NCBI GenBank assembly: GCA_017384185.1 | Contig: JAFNUH010000382.1 | Location: 1 to 6,684 of the forward strand | Source of the DNA: Alistipes sp. | GTDB lineage: Bacteria; Bacteroidota; Bacteroidia; Bacteroidales; Rikenellaceae | Direction: 5' to 3' | Length of the DNA: 6,684 nucleotides | Part shown: positions 1 through 5,942 of the stretch, in pieces | Layout of the letters: every line of letters starts with the position of its first letter | Position numbering within the stretch: position 1 is the stretch's first letter | Notes under the pieces: model-generated | What the model was told of the DNA's origin: nothing | The model's input: only the letters and a program-made list of their open reading frames with translations | Database searches by the model: none | Program-made: the position numbers and the translations under genes

Positions 1-219
1 CTTATCCACACGACCTGCGGTATCAACCAACTTCATCTTACCTGTGTAGAAGGGGTGAGATGTGTTAGAGATTTCCATCTTGTATACAGGATAGGTTTCG
101 CCGTTCACTTCGATGGTCTCCTTTGTCGAAACGGCGGACCGGCACAAAAACACGTGGTCGTTCGACATATCCTTGAACGCCACCAAACGATAATTTTCGG
201 GGTGAATACCTTTCTTCAT
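1..219 (-). CDS. rpmE2: 50S ribosomal protein L31 type B (3' end cut by window edge)
   Basis: Component of the large ribosomal subunit; L31 helps bridge the subunits. The 73 visible residues start MKKGIHPENYR and include the family-typical stretches FKDMSN (16-21), a central STKETIEVNGETYPV segment (31-45), SNTSHPFYTGK (51-61) and LVDTAGRVDK (64-73). The protein continues past position 1; type B L31 is usually about 80-90 residues, so roughly a dozen residues are missing. The zinc-binding cysteines of type A L31 are absent (only one Cys, residue 26), which places it in the zinc-independent C-minus class. The ATG at 219-217 is the only sensible start, about 30 nt downstream of a good Bacteroidetes-type promoter. 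No partner gene is visible, so it may be monocistronic. Identification is confident from the residues. Confidence 0.96.
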   Translation of the reverse strand, partial: MKKGIHPENYRLVAFKDMSNDHVFLCRSAVSTKETIEVNGETYPVYKMEISNTSHPFYTGKMKLVDTAGRVDK

Positions 220-257
220 TGCTTGTAATGTTTTTGAATTAATTGCTTTTAGCGGCA

Positions 258-288
258 CAAAGGTAAGTATTTTATTTTCATTGAGCAA
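258..288 (-). promoter_or_regulatory. Bacteroidetes-type promoter for rpmE2
   Basis: Read on the minus strand, 265-258 is TACCTTTG, a perfect match to the -7 consensus TAnnTTTG. A TTG at 288-286 lies 20 bp upstream and fits the -33 box. Transcription would start near 251-252, giving a leader of about 30 nt before the ATG at 219. The motif match and spacing are seen directly; the use of the site is inferred. Confidence 0.7.
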
Positions 289-448
289 CATATCCCGCAA
301 AAAAATCTCTATTATTTTCAATTATTAGCCAACAAACCCGCCTATCCATCCCCCAAAAGCTCATCCGCCAGCCTTGACTCGTTCAAAATCTCAGTTTTGC
401 GCATAAGGTACGAATTTTGCACAAGCAGAAAATAGTTAATTATAAAGT

Positions 449-715
449 ATGGAGATTATGTATTGGTTATGGTATTTACTTATTGGACTTGTGGCGGGAT
501 GGCTGGCGAGCCTGATCGTAAAGGGTAGAGGCGCTGGATTTGTCGTCAATATGATAGTGGGAATCATCGGTGGATTCTTGGGCGGCTGGCTGGTAGGCTT
601 GATGGGATGGGTACCCATAGGCACTATGGGCACGCTCATCGCATCGGTCGTCGGAGCTATTGTCCTGCTACTCATTGTCTCGCTCTTCACACGGCGCAGT
701 CCCAAAGAGGAGTAA
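449..715 (+). CDS. GlsB/YeaQ/YmgE-family small membrane protein (transglycosylase-associated family)
   Basis: An 88-residue, almost wholly hydrophobic protein with three predicted membrane segments (about residues 5-24, 30-52 and 58-80) and a short charged cytoplasmic tail, TRRSPKEE. The glycine-rich pattern fits the family known as transglycosylase-associated or GlsB/YeaQ/YmgE: GLVAGWLASLIVKGRG after the first helix, then N-x-I-VGIIGGFLGG, then ASVVGAIVLLL. Family members are often stress-induced, but their molecular function is not established despite the historical name. The ATG at 449 is used here; the ATG at 458 (MYWLWYLL) is an equally plausible start and would remove only three residues. 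No clear TAnnTTTG/TTTG pair with correct spacing was found upstream. The gene is divergent from rpmE2 and followed by a strong terminator, so it is probably monocistronic. The antisense reading frame over the same bases is a shadow. Confidence 0.88.
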   Translation: MEIMYWLWYLLIGLVAGWLASLIVKGRGAGFVVNMIVGIIGGFLGGWLVGLMGWVPIGTMGTLIASVVGAIVLLLIVSLFTRRSPKEE

Positions 716-736
716 GGCAAAGAGGCGCAACTAAGA

Positions 737-767
737 GGTGATAACCATCGTGGTTATCGCCTTTTTT
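737..767 (+). terminator. Intrinsic terminator after the GlsB-family gene
   Basis: An 11-bp stem (737-747 with 751-761, including one U-G pair) closes on a 3-nt loop TCG and is followed directly by a run of six T (762-767). It begins 22 nt after the stop codon at 715. This is a textbook Rho-independent terminator on the plus strand. Confidence 0.92.
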
Positions 768-809
768 CTATTGAAGTTAGGCGAGATTAGGGAATTTTTA
801 CGGCGATAA

Positions 810-840
810 TTTCATTTTATAAAATTTTATCCTATCTTTG
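810..840 (+). promoter_or_regulatory. Promoter of the tRNA gene
   Basis: TATCTTTG at 833-840 is a perfect -7 box of the Bacteroidetes type (TAnnTTTG). TTTC at 810-813, 19 bp upstream, matches three of four bases of the -33 box. Transcription would start near 846-848, about 30 nt before the mature tRNA 5' end at 879, leaving a leader to be removed by RNase P. Confidence 0.7.
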
Positions 841-878
841 CATCGCAAAATGTGTGGCACGCAGCCTGCACATTGGAC

Positions 879-952
<74 letters not shown>

Positions 953-959
953 CATAAGA

Positions 960-997
960 AAACTCCCGAAGTAAGATGCTTCGGGAGTTTATTTTTT
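960..997 (+). terminator. Intrinsic terminator after the tRNA gene
   Basis: A perfect 12-bp inverted repeat (960-971 with 979-990) has a 7-nt loop and is followed by ATTTTTT (991-997). It starts 8 nt after the mature tRNA end and should terminate the tRNA transcript before the DUF362 gene. Confidence 0.92.
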
Positions 998-1069
998 ATA
1001 ATAGGTAATTCCCCACGATTGATAGTTGTTATTTTCGGACTATTTCTCGACAATTATTCCCCTTTCGGC

Positions 1070-1100
1070 TTTGAAGTTCGGAATATTATCGCTTACTTTG
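1070..1100 (+). promoter_or_regulatory. Promoter of the DUF362 ferredoxin-domain gene
   Basis: TTTG at 1070-1073 is separated by 19 bp from TTACTTTG at 1093-1100, which matches seven of eight positions of TAnnTTTG. Transcription would begin near 1106-1108, about 15 nt before the ATG at 1122. The pair lies inside the longer open frame that begins with TTG at 1026, which argues that this longer frame is not the real protein. Confidence 0.72.
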
Positions 1101-1121
1101 TATAAATATATCCCTAAAACT

Positions 1122-2249
1122 ATGACAAAATCTAAAGTATATTTCACCGATTTCCGCACCAAGGCTCGTGGTGACGGTATGCCCACCAAGCTGAAGAAGT
1201 TGATGCTCAAGGCTGGCATAGGCGACATTGATATGGATGGTAAGTTCGTTGCTATCAAGATGCACTTTGGCGAGCTGGGTAACATCAGCTACCTCCGTCC
1301 CAACTATGCACGTGCCGTTGTGGATGTTGTTAAGGAGTTAGGCGGCAAGCCCTTCCTTACCGACTGCAACACGATGTACCCCGGTAGCCGCAAGAATGCT
1401 ATCGAGCACCTTTACTGCGCTTGGGAGAATGGCTTCACTCCGCTGACTGTCAACTGCCCCATCATCATTGGTGACGGCTTGAAGGGCACGGACGATGTAG
1501 AGGTTCCCGTCGAGGGTGCTGAGTATGTGAAGGCTGCTAAGATTGGTCGAGCTATTATGGATGCCGATATATTTATCAGCCTCAGCCACTTCAAGGGTCA
1601 CGAGATGACAGGCTTTGGCGGTGCTATAAAGAATATAGGTATGGGCTGTGGCTCACGTGCCGGCAAGACCGAGCAGCACAGCGGCGGTCAGCCCCGCATC
1701 AGCGAGAAGCGTTGCCGTGGCTGTAAGCTCTGTATGACGCAGTGTGCAAACAATGGTCTTGTGTTCAACGAGGAGACTCGCAAGATGACCGTCGATACAG
1801 TTAATTGCGTAGGTTGTGGTCGTTGCTTGGGCGCTTGTAACTTCGACGCTATCAGCTTCGTAAACGAGCAGGCTCCTGCGATGCTCAACCGTCGTATGGC
1901 AGAGTACACAAAGGCTGTTGTGGCGGGTCGTCCGCAGTTCCACATCTCGCTTATCGTGGATGTATCGCCCTACTGCGACTGCCACGCCGAGAACGATGCC
2001 CCCATCCTGCCCAACATCGGTATGTTTGCATCGAAAGACCCGCTGGCTCTCGACCAGGCGTGTGTTGATGCTTGCTTGGCAGCAACGCCGATGCCCGGCA
2101 GCCACCTGCACGACCGTATGCACTCACACGACTTCTGCGACCACCACGACCACTTCAAGAACTCTACACCCGAATCGGAGTGGCGCTCGTGTCTGGAGCA
2201 CGCCGAGAAGATTGGCTTAGGAAGCAGAGATTATGAGTTGATTAAATAA
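1122..2249 (+). CDS. DUF362 protein with two [4Fe-4S] ferredoxin motifs
   Basis: A 375-residue protein with a DUF362 domain (about 1-190 and again 270-375) split by a bacterial-type ferredoxin insert. The DUF362 part shows KMHFGELGN (47-54), LTDCNTMYPGSR (79-90), SLSHFKGHEMTGFGGAIKN (153-171) and KDPLALDQACVD (305-316). The ferredoxin insert has two four-cysteine sets, C198/C201/C204/C208 and C229/C232/C235/C239, spaced CxxCxxCxxxC as in 2[4Fe-4S] ferredoxins. Family members (COG2768-like) are common in anaerobes; no reaction is established, and a cytoplasmic electron-transfer role is only inferred. No signal peptide is seen. A His/Asp/Cys-rich stretch (about 328-345) precedes the C-terminal AEKIGLGS motif (361-368). 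The frame stays open upstream to a TTG at 1026, but the promoter lies in that stretch and residue 33 of the long frame is ATG in MTKSKVYF, so 1122 is chosen. The gene appears monocistronic and converges on nadA. Confidence 0.88.
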   Translation: MTKSKVYFTDFRTKARGDGMPTKLKKLMLKAGIGDIDMDGKFVAIKMHFGELGNISYLRPNYARAVVDVVKELGGKPFLTDCNTMYPGSRKNAIEHLYCAWENGFTPLTVNCPIIIGDGLKGTDDVEVPVEGAEYVKAAKIGRAIMDADIFISLSHFKGHEMTGFGGAIKNIGMGCGSRAGKTEQHSGGQPRISEKRCRGCKLCMTQCANNGLVFNEETRKMTVDTVNCVGCGRCLGACNFDAISFVNEQAPAMLNRRMAEYTKAVVAGRPQFHISLIVDVSPYCDCHAENDAPILPNIGMFASKDPLALDQACVDACLAATPMPGSHLHDRMHSHDFCDHHDHFKNSTPESEWRSCLEHAEKIGLGSRDYELIK

Positions 2250-2251
2250 TA

Positions 2252-2281
2252 AAAAAAGCTGTCCGTTTGGACAGCTTTTTT
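2252..2281. terminator. Bidirectional intrinsic terminator between the DUF362 gene and nadA
   Basis: A GCTGTCC/GGACAGC core with flanking A6/T6 forms a 13-bp perfect stem (2252-2264 with 2269-2281) around a GTTT loop. On the plus strand the T run ends the DUF362 transcript, beginning just after its stop at 2249. On the minus strand the A run at 2251-2257 gives seven T, so it can also end the nadBCA transcript, 46 nt past the nadA stop. Confidence 0.92.
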
Positions 2282-2327
2282 ATTTCGAAACCAAGCCAGA
2301 TGCCGAAAGAGCCACGCAAGATAACTT

Positions 2328-3260
2328 TTACTTTATATTTACCATATTAATTATAGAGCGCTCAGCCGCCTTTCTGGTCGGCTCATCAATCTCAACCTCG
2401 GGCGACTCATTCTCCAAACAAGAGAGGATGTTCTCCAATGTCACCATCTTCATATAACGGCACTCGTTGCAGCCGCAGGTCGAATCCATCGGCGGTGCGG
2501 GGATAAAACTCTTCTTAGGATAACGCTTGCGCATCTCCGCCAAGATACCCGACTCCGTCACAACGATAAACTCATCTGCCTCCGACTCACCGCAGTAATC
2601 CAAAATACCAGCCGTAGAGCCTACGTAGTCTGCCACCTCGACGATATATGCCTTACACTCGGGATGTACAACAACCTTTGCTGCGGGGTGCTGCGCCTTC
2701 AACTCAAGAATCTTCTCCAACGAAAACTCCTCGTGTACGGTGCAGGCTCCATCCCAAATAACCATATTATCACGAGCGGTAAGTTTCTGAATATAAGAGC
2801 CTAAGTTTCTATCGGGAGCGAAGATTATAGGCTGCTCACGAGGTATGCTCTCCACCACCTGCAACGCATTGGTCGATGTGCAGCAAACATCTGTCAGAGC
2901 CTTCACTCCTACCGAGGTATTGACATACGACACGACCACGTGGTCGGGATATTTCGCCTTGAACTCAGCAAAAGCCGCAGCCTCACACGACTCGGCAAGC
3001 GAGCATCCAGCCTCAGGAACAGGGAGAAGCACCTTCTTATCGGGCGATAGCACCTTGGCAGTCTCTGCCATAAAGTTCACGCCAGCAAAGAGGATTATAG
3101 GTGCATCAATATCACGTGCCTTGACCGACAAGGCGAGTGAGTCACCAAGAAAATCGGCAACCTCCTGCACATCATCCGACGTATAATAGTGGGCAAGGAT
3201 AACCGCCCCCTTCTCTCGTTTCAGCTCTTCGATACGCTGCTTGAGTTCAACCTTTGTCAT
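2328..3260 (-). CDS. nadA: Quinolinate synthase NadA
   Basis: Cytoplasmic [4Fe-4S] enzyme that condenses iminoaspartate (from NadB) with dihydroxyacetone phosphate to give quinolinate, the second step of NAD synthesis from aspartate. It has 310 residues, in the short-form range of the family. Conserved pieces are ILAHYYTSDDVQEVADFLGDS (21-41, family HYY and GDS motifs), FAGVNFMAETAK (58-69), PEAGCSLAE (82-90), DVCCTSTNA (124-132), WDGACTVHE (169-177), VVHPEC (197-202) and GSTAGI (214-219). From family knowledge, the cluster ligands should be C86, C173 and the last cysteine of the C-terminal CGCNECRYM motif, C267; this motif has Arg where many homologues have Pro. ATG at 3260-3258 is the natural start. 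It is the last gene of the nadB-nadC-nadA unit, 14 nt after nadC, and is followed by the shared bidirectional terminator. The identification is secure. Confidence 0.97.
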   Translation of the reverse strand: MTKVELKQRIEELKREKGAVILAHYYTSDDVQEVADFLGDSLALSVKARDIDAPIILFAGVNFMAETAKVLSPDKKVLLPVPEAGCSLAESCEAAAFAEFKAKYPDHVVVSYVNTSVGVKALTDVCCTSTNALQVVESIPREQPIIFAPDRNLGSYIQKLTARDNMVIWDGACTVHEEFSLEKILELKAQHPAAKVVVHPECKAYIVEVADYVGSTAGILDYCGESEADEFIVVTESGILAEMRKRYPKKSFIPAPPMDSTCGCNECRYMKMVTLENILSCLENESPEVEIDEPTRKAAERSIINMVNIK

Positions 3261-3274
3261 AAAAAATATTTTAA

Positions 3275-4123
3275 CTACTCGACCTCAATATTCATACTGA
3301 TATCCATACCCTTAACGGTGTGGGTCAAGGCGCCTACGCTGATGTAGTCAACACCCGTAGCGGCTACCTCCTTCAGGCGGGGAATGCTCATATTACCCGA
3401 TGCCTCGGTCTTGATACCCTTATCTGCCGCCTTGATAATACGAACGGCCTCGGTCATAGTATTATTGTCCATATTGTCGAGCATAATGATGTCGGCACCC
3501 GCCTCGATAGCCTGGTGTACCTCGTCGAGGTTGGTTGTCTCAACCTCAATCTTAATGCCCTCGGCGATGCGAGCACGCACCTGCTCAACCGCCTTAGCGA
3601 TACCGCCAGCCATCTTGATATGGTTATCCTTAATCATCGCCATATCGTACAAGCCCATACGGTGATTTGTTCCGCCACCGTGCTTAACCGCCATCTTATC
3701 CAACACACGAAGACCAGGAGCTGTCTTGCGTGTATCCAACAACTCGGTGTGGGTATCAGCCAACTCCTTTACATACTTAGCTGTCTCAGTTGCGATACCG
3801 CACATACGCTGAAATATGTTCAACGAGAGGCGCTCGCCACGCAGAAGCGTAGGATAGGTAGCCTCCACCTTCAAAATCACATCACCCTTCTTTACAGAAT
3901 CACCATCCTTGAAGTAAGGAGTAAAGACAACATCCTTCTGGAAGCGGTCATAGACCATCTTCACAATCTCCAGACCCGAAATAACTCCATCCTGCTTGGC
4001 GGTCATCGTAGCCGCAGCATTCATTGACTCGGGAATGATAGACTCGGTAGTGATGTCACCTGTGCTGATATCCTCCTCGATACCGAGGTCAAGGAGAGCG
4101 TTGATTAAGTTCTCGTACTGCAT
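3275..4123 (-). CDS. nadC: Nicotinate-nucleotide pyrophosphorylase (carboxylating), quinolinate phosphoribosyltransferase
   Basis: Converts quinolinate and PRPP to nicotinate mononucleotide, CO2 and pyrophosphate, joining de novo synthesis to the common NAD pathway. The 282 residues match the usual size. Visible family motifs are LLRGERLSLN (93-102), DTRKTAPGLR (130-139), KHGGGTNHRMGLYD (147-160), MIKDNHI (163-169), EVE (193-195), MLDN (214-217), TEASGN (239-244) and VDYISVGALTH (258-268). These supply the Arg, His and Lys residues that bind the quinolinate carboxylates and phosphates and the Glu/Asp residues of the barrel active site. The N-terminal alpha/beta sandwich occupies about 1-105 and the barrel the rest. 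The ATG at 4123-4121 lies 7 nt beyond the nadB stop, and the nadA start follows 14 nt after the nadC stop, so cotranscription and possibly translational coupling are likely. Nothing is truncated or unusual. Confidence 0.97.
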   Translation of the reverse strand: MQYENLINALLDLGIEEDISTGDITTESIIPESMNAAATMTAKQDGVISGLEIVKMVYDRFQKDVVFTPYFKDGDSVKKGDVILKVEATYPTLLRGERLSLNIFQRMCGIATETAKYVKELADTHTELLDTRKTAPGLRVLDKMAVKHGGGTNHRMGLYDMAMIKDNHIKMAGGIAKAVEQVRARIAEGIKIEVETTNLDEVHQAIEAGADIIMLDNMDNNTMTEAVRIIKAADKGIKTEASGNMSIPRLKEVAATGVDYISVGALTHTVKGMDISMNIEVE

Positions 4124-4130
4124 ATTTCGC

Positions 4131-5756
4131 TTAAAAGTTAAAATAGTTACTATTTACGGGGGCTGTGGTAATCTGCTCACCACGACGCTGCACCGAGTGC
4201 AGAGCAAAAGCCTCGTCGGCACAAGGGTAGTCCTCACGGTAGTGACCGCCACGACTCTCCTCACGCAACAATGCGGGAGACATTATCAGACGTGCCACAC
4301 ACAACATACGGCGTGATGCTTCGAGGTAATACTCTCGATTCTGCTCGCCACCTCGCTCCGCCTGCTTCTGCTTGATAACATCGCCGAGCGCCGCAATCTT
4401 CTGCAAGCCCTCCTTAAGACCCTCCTCGCTACGGATTATACCGGCGTGGCCATTCATAATATCGGATACCTGCTGCTTAAGCTCGGCATAGAGCTGTGCA
4501 TTGTTATTATCTCGGCTATACTGCTTCTCGAAGTGGGGGAAGTTCTCTACTGCGCCGACCTTAACGGTATCCTCCACGGCACGGTTAGCAAAGACCAAAC
4601 ACTCGATGAGCGAGTTAGATGCCAAACGGTTAGCACCCATAATACCTGTTGCTGCCACCTCACCACAGACGTAGAGACGTTTCACATCCGTGCGACCATT
4701 GTTATTCGACATAACACCTCCCACCGAGTAGTGAGCCGCAGGTGCTACGGGAATCTCCTGCGTGAGGTCGTAACCGAACTCCTTACACTGCGCATAGATA
4801 CCCGGGAAGCGTCTGAGAATCATCTCCTTGTCGAGATGCTTGAGCGACAAAGTTACGTATGGCATACCATCCGCCTTCATCTGCTTATATATCGAGCGAG
4901 CCACAATATCTCGTGGTGCCAGCTCCGCAAGTTCGTGGATAGGAACCATAAATCGACGACCATCCTTGCCGAGCAGGTGGGCACGCTCGCCACGTACCGC
5001 CTCGCTGATAAGGAATGCTCGTGACGAATCCTTAAGATACAAGCCCGAGGGGTGGAACTGGATAAACTCCATATCAACGATACGGCAACCCGCCTTATAG
5101 GCTATCGCCACACCATCGCCAATAGTTGTCTGTGGATTTGTCGTGCGGGCATATACTGCCGACGCACCGCCCGAGGTGAGGAAGACGTGGTTAGCGAAGA
5201 GCATAACCTCGCTGCCATCGCTCTGGCTCTGCAACGCCTCATTCTCGCTCCAGCAACGCACACCGTAACACACTCCATCTTCGACAAGAAGGTCCAGCAG
5301 GAGAGTATTCTCAAAAATCTTGATATTATCACGCTCCAACACCTTGGAGATAGCAAACTCCGTAATCCAGCGTCCCGTAGCGTCGCCACCAGCGTGCAGA
5401 ATACGACGCTTGTGGTGTCCGCCCTCAAGACCCAAAGCCAAGGAGCCATTCTCGGTATCGAACTTCATACCATCGGCGATAATCTCCTCGATACGGTCGG
5501 GACCCTCGTTGACCAAAATATCCACCGAGGCATCCTCGCACAGACCACGTCCTGCGATAAGGGTATCGGATTTATGAATCTCGGGATTGTCGTCATTAGA
5601 TGTCACAGCGGCAATTCCGCCCTGCGCATTGAACGAGTTACTCTCACGCAGAAACGACTTGGTTATAACCGCTACGCTGCCCTTCATTGATGCCTTGTAT
5701 GCGGCATACAATCCGGCAAGTCCGCTACCAACGATTATGTAATCAAATTTATGCAT
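4131..5756 (-). CDS. nadB: L-aspartate oxidase NadB
   Basis: FAD enzyme that oxidises L-aspartate to iminoaspartate, the first step of bacterial NAD synthesis; reduced FAD is reoxidised by fumarate anaerobically or by O2 (giving H2O2). From the ATG at 5756 it has 541 residues, close to the 540 of E. coli NadB. FAD-binding motifs are DYIIVGSGLAGLYAA (5-19), ESNSFNAQGGIAA (38-50) and RRILHAGGDATGR (117-129). Active-site segments are EGGHHKRR (111-118), IQFHPSGL (232-239), SEAVRGE (251-257), APRDIVAR (280-287), APAAHYSVGG (338-347) and GANRLASNSL (374-383); H235, R282, H342 and R377 align with the substrate-binding residues known from E. coli. A C-terminal helical domain follows from about 415. 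The frame extends to a TTG at 5780, but that codon lies within a likely -7 promoter element, so the ATG at 5756 is preferred. It is the first gene of the nadB-nadC-nadA operon. Confidence 0.96.
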   Translation of the reverse strand: MHKFDYIIVGSGLAGLYAAYKASMKGSVAVITKSFLRESNSFNAQGGIAAVTSNDDNPEIHKSDTLIAGRGLCEDASVDILVNEGPDRIEEIIADGMKFDTENGSLALGLEGGHHKRRILHAGGDATGRWITEFAISKVLERDNIKIFENTLLLDLLVEDGVCYGVRCWSENEALQSQSDGSEVMLFANHVFLTSGGASAVYARTTNPQTTIGDGVAIAYKAGCRIVDMEFIQFHPSGLYLKDSSRAFLISEAVRGERAHLLGKDGRRFMVPIHELAELAPRDIVARSIYKQMKADGMPYVTLSLKHLDKEMILRRFPGIYAQCKEFGYDLTQEIPVAPAAHYSVGGVMSNNNGRTDVKRLYVCGEVAATGIMGANRLASNSLIECLVFANRAVEDTVKVGAVENFPHFEKQYSRDNNNAQLYAELKQQVSDIMNGHAGIIRSEEGLKEGLQKIAALGDVIKQKQAERGGEQNREYYLEASRRMLCVARLIMSPALLREESRGGHYREDYPCADEAFALHSVQRRGEQITTAPVNSNYFNF

Positions 5757-5777
5757 CTTTTTTGGGTAATGATAATG

Positions 5778-5785
5778 CAAATATC
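5778..5785 (-). promoter_or_regulatory. Candidate -7 promoter element of the nadBCA operon
   Basis: On the minus strand 5785-5778 reads GATATTTG, seven of eight matches to TAnnTTTG. It would place the transcription start near 5771, about 15 nt before the ATG at 5756, as for the DUF362 gene. No good -33 TTTG box occurs 19-21 bp upstream; that region falls in the inverted repeat at 5803-5831. A second 7/8 candidate is at 5795-5788. The weak -33 box would suit an activated or repressible promoter, but this is inference. Confidence 0.45.
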
Positions 5786-5802
5786 ATCAAAAATCTTTAG
5801 AA

Positions 5803-5831
5803 ATGCTACCTTTTTTGCGAAAAAATAGCAT
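5803..5831. repeat. Inverted repeat upstream of nadB (possible operator)
   Basis: ATGCTA (5803-5808) and TAGCAT (5826-5831) are perfect inverted arms. Inside them T6 (5811-5816) pairs with A6 (5820-5825) around GCG, with only CC (5809-5810) unpaired. The element therefore forms a near-perfect 12-bp hairpin or a dyad with arm centres 23 bp apart, about two helical turns. It covers the expected -33 region of the nadB promoter. It lacks a trailing T run on either strand, so it is not a convincing terminator. Binding by a NAD-pathway regulator is a hypothesis; it does not resemble a family operator I can name with confidence. Confidence 0.5.
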
Positions 5832-5890
5832 CTGCGGGTATTATTTATCTATCATTTTACAATTCCGAGCAACCAAAGCTCCAAAACGAC

Positions 5891-5921
5891 GAGGGTGCCG
5901 ACATAATCTGCCAGCACCCTC
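5891..5921 (-). terminator. Probable terminator of the cytochrome c peroxidase transcript
   Basis: On the minus strand, 5921-5909 pairs with 5903-5891 in a 13-bp stem that uses two G-U pairs, with loop GATTA. The same pairs would be C-A mismatches in plus-strand RNA, so the hairpin is built for minus-strand transcripts. It starts 22 nt after the peroxidase stop at 5943. The following T run is short (GTCGTTTTGG), so termination strength is uncertain. Confidence 0.65.
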
Positions 5922-5942
5922 ATTTTATAGAAATTGTTTATC

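Noticed and set aside
220..448. Small gene or RNA in the rpmE2/GlsB intergenic region
   Set aside because: Apart from the rpmE2 promoter and short repeats near 384-425, I found no open frame with family features, stable hairpin or tRNA-like fold.
436..720. 94-residue minus-strand open frame over the GlsB-family gene
   Set aside because: It mirrors the plus-strand membrane protein almost exactly, is Pro/Thr/Ser-rich without a motif, and lacks a promoter; the plus-strand protein matches a known family and has its own terminator.
1653..2123. 156-residue minus-strand open frame inside the DUF362 gene
   Set aside because: It is fully antisense to a gene with clear domain motifs, has no recognisable motif, no promoter and a low-complexity look. 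It is a shadow frame.
3320..4027. 235-residue plus-strand open frame opposite nadC
   Set aside because: It lies wholly antisense to nadC, whose catalytic motifs are intact. The translation has no recognisable family features and no promoter was seen ahead of it.
5052..5690. 212-residue plus-strand open frame opposite nadB
   Set aside because: It is antisense to conserved NadB sequence and has no family signal; judged a codon-bias artefact. The same holds for the frames at 4446-5024 and 5934-6455.
5803..5831. Reading the A/T-rich dyad as a terminator
   Set aside because: No T run follows the stem on either strand, and the hairpin at 5891-5921 is better placed to end the peroxidase transcript.
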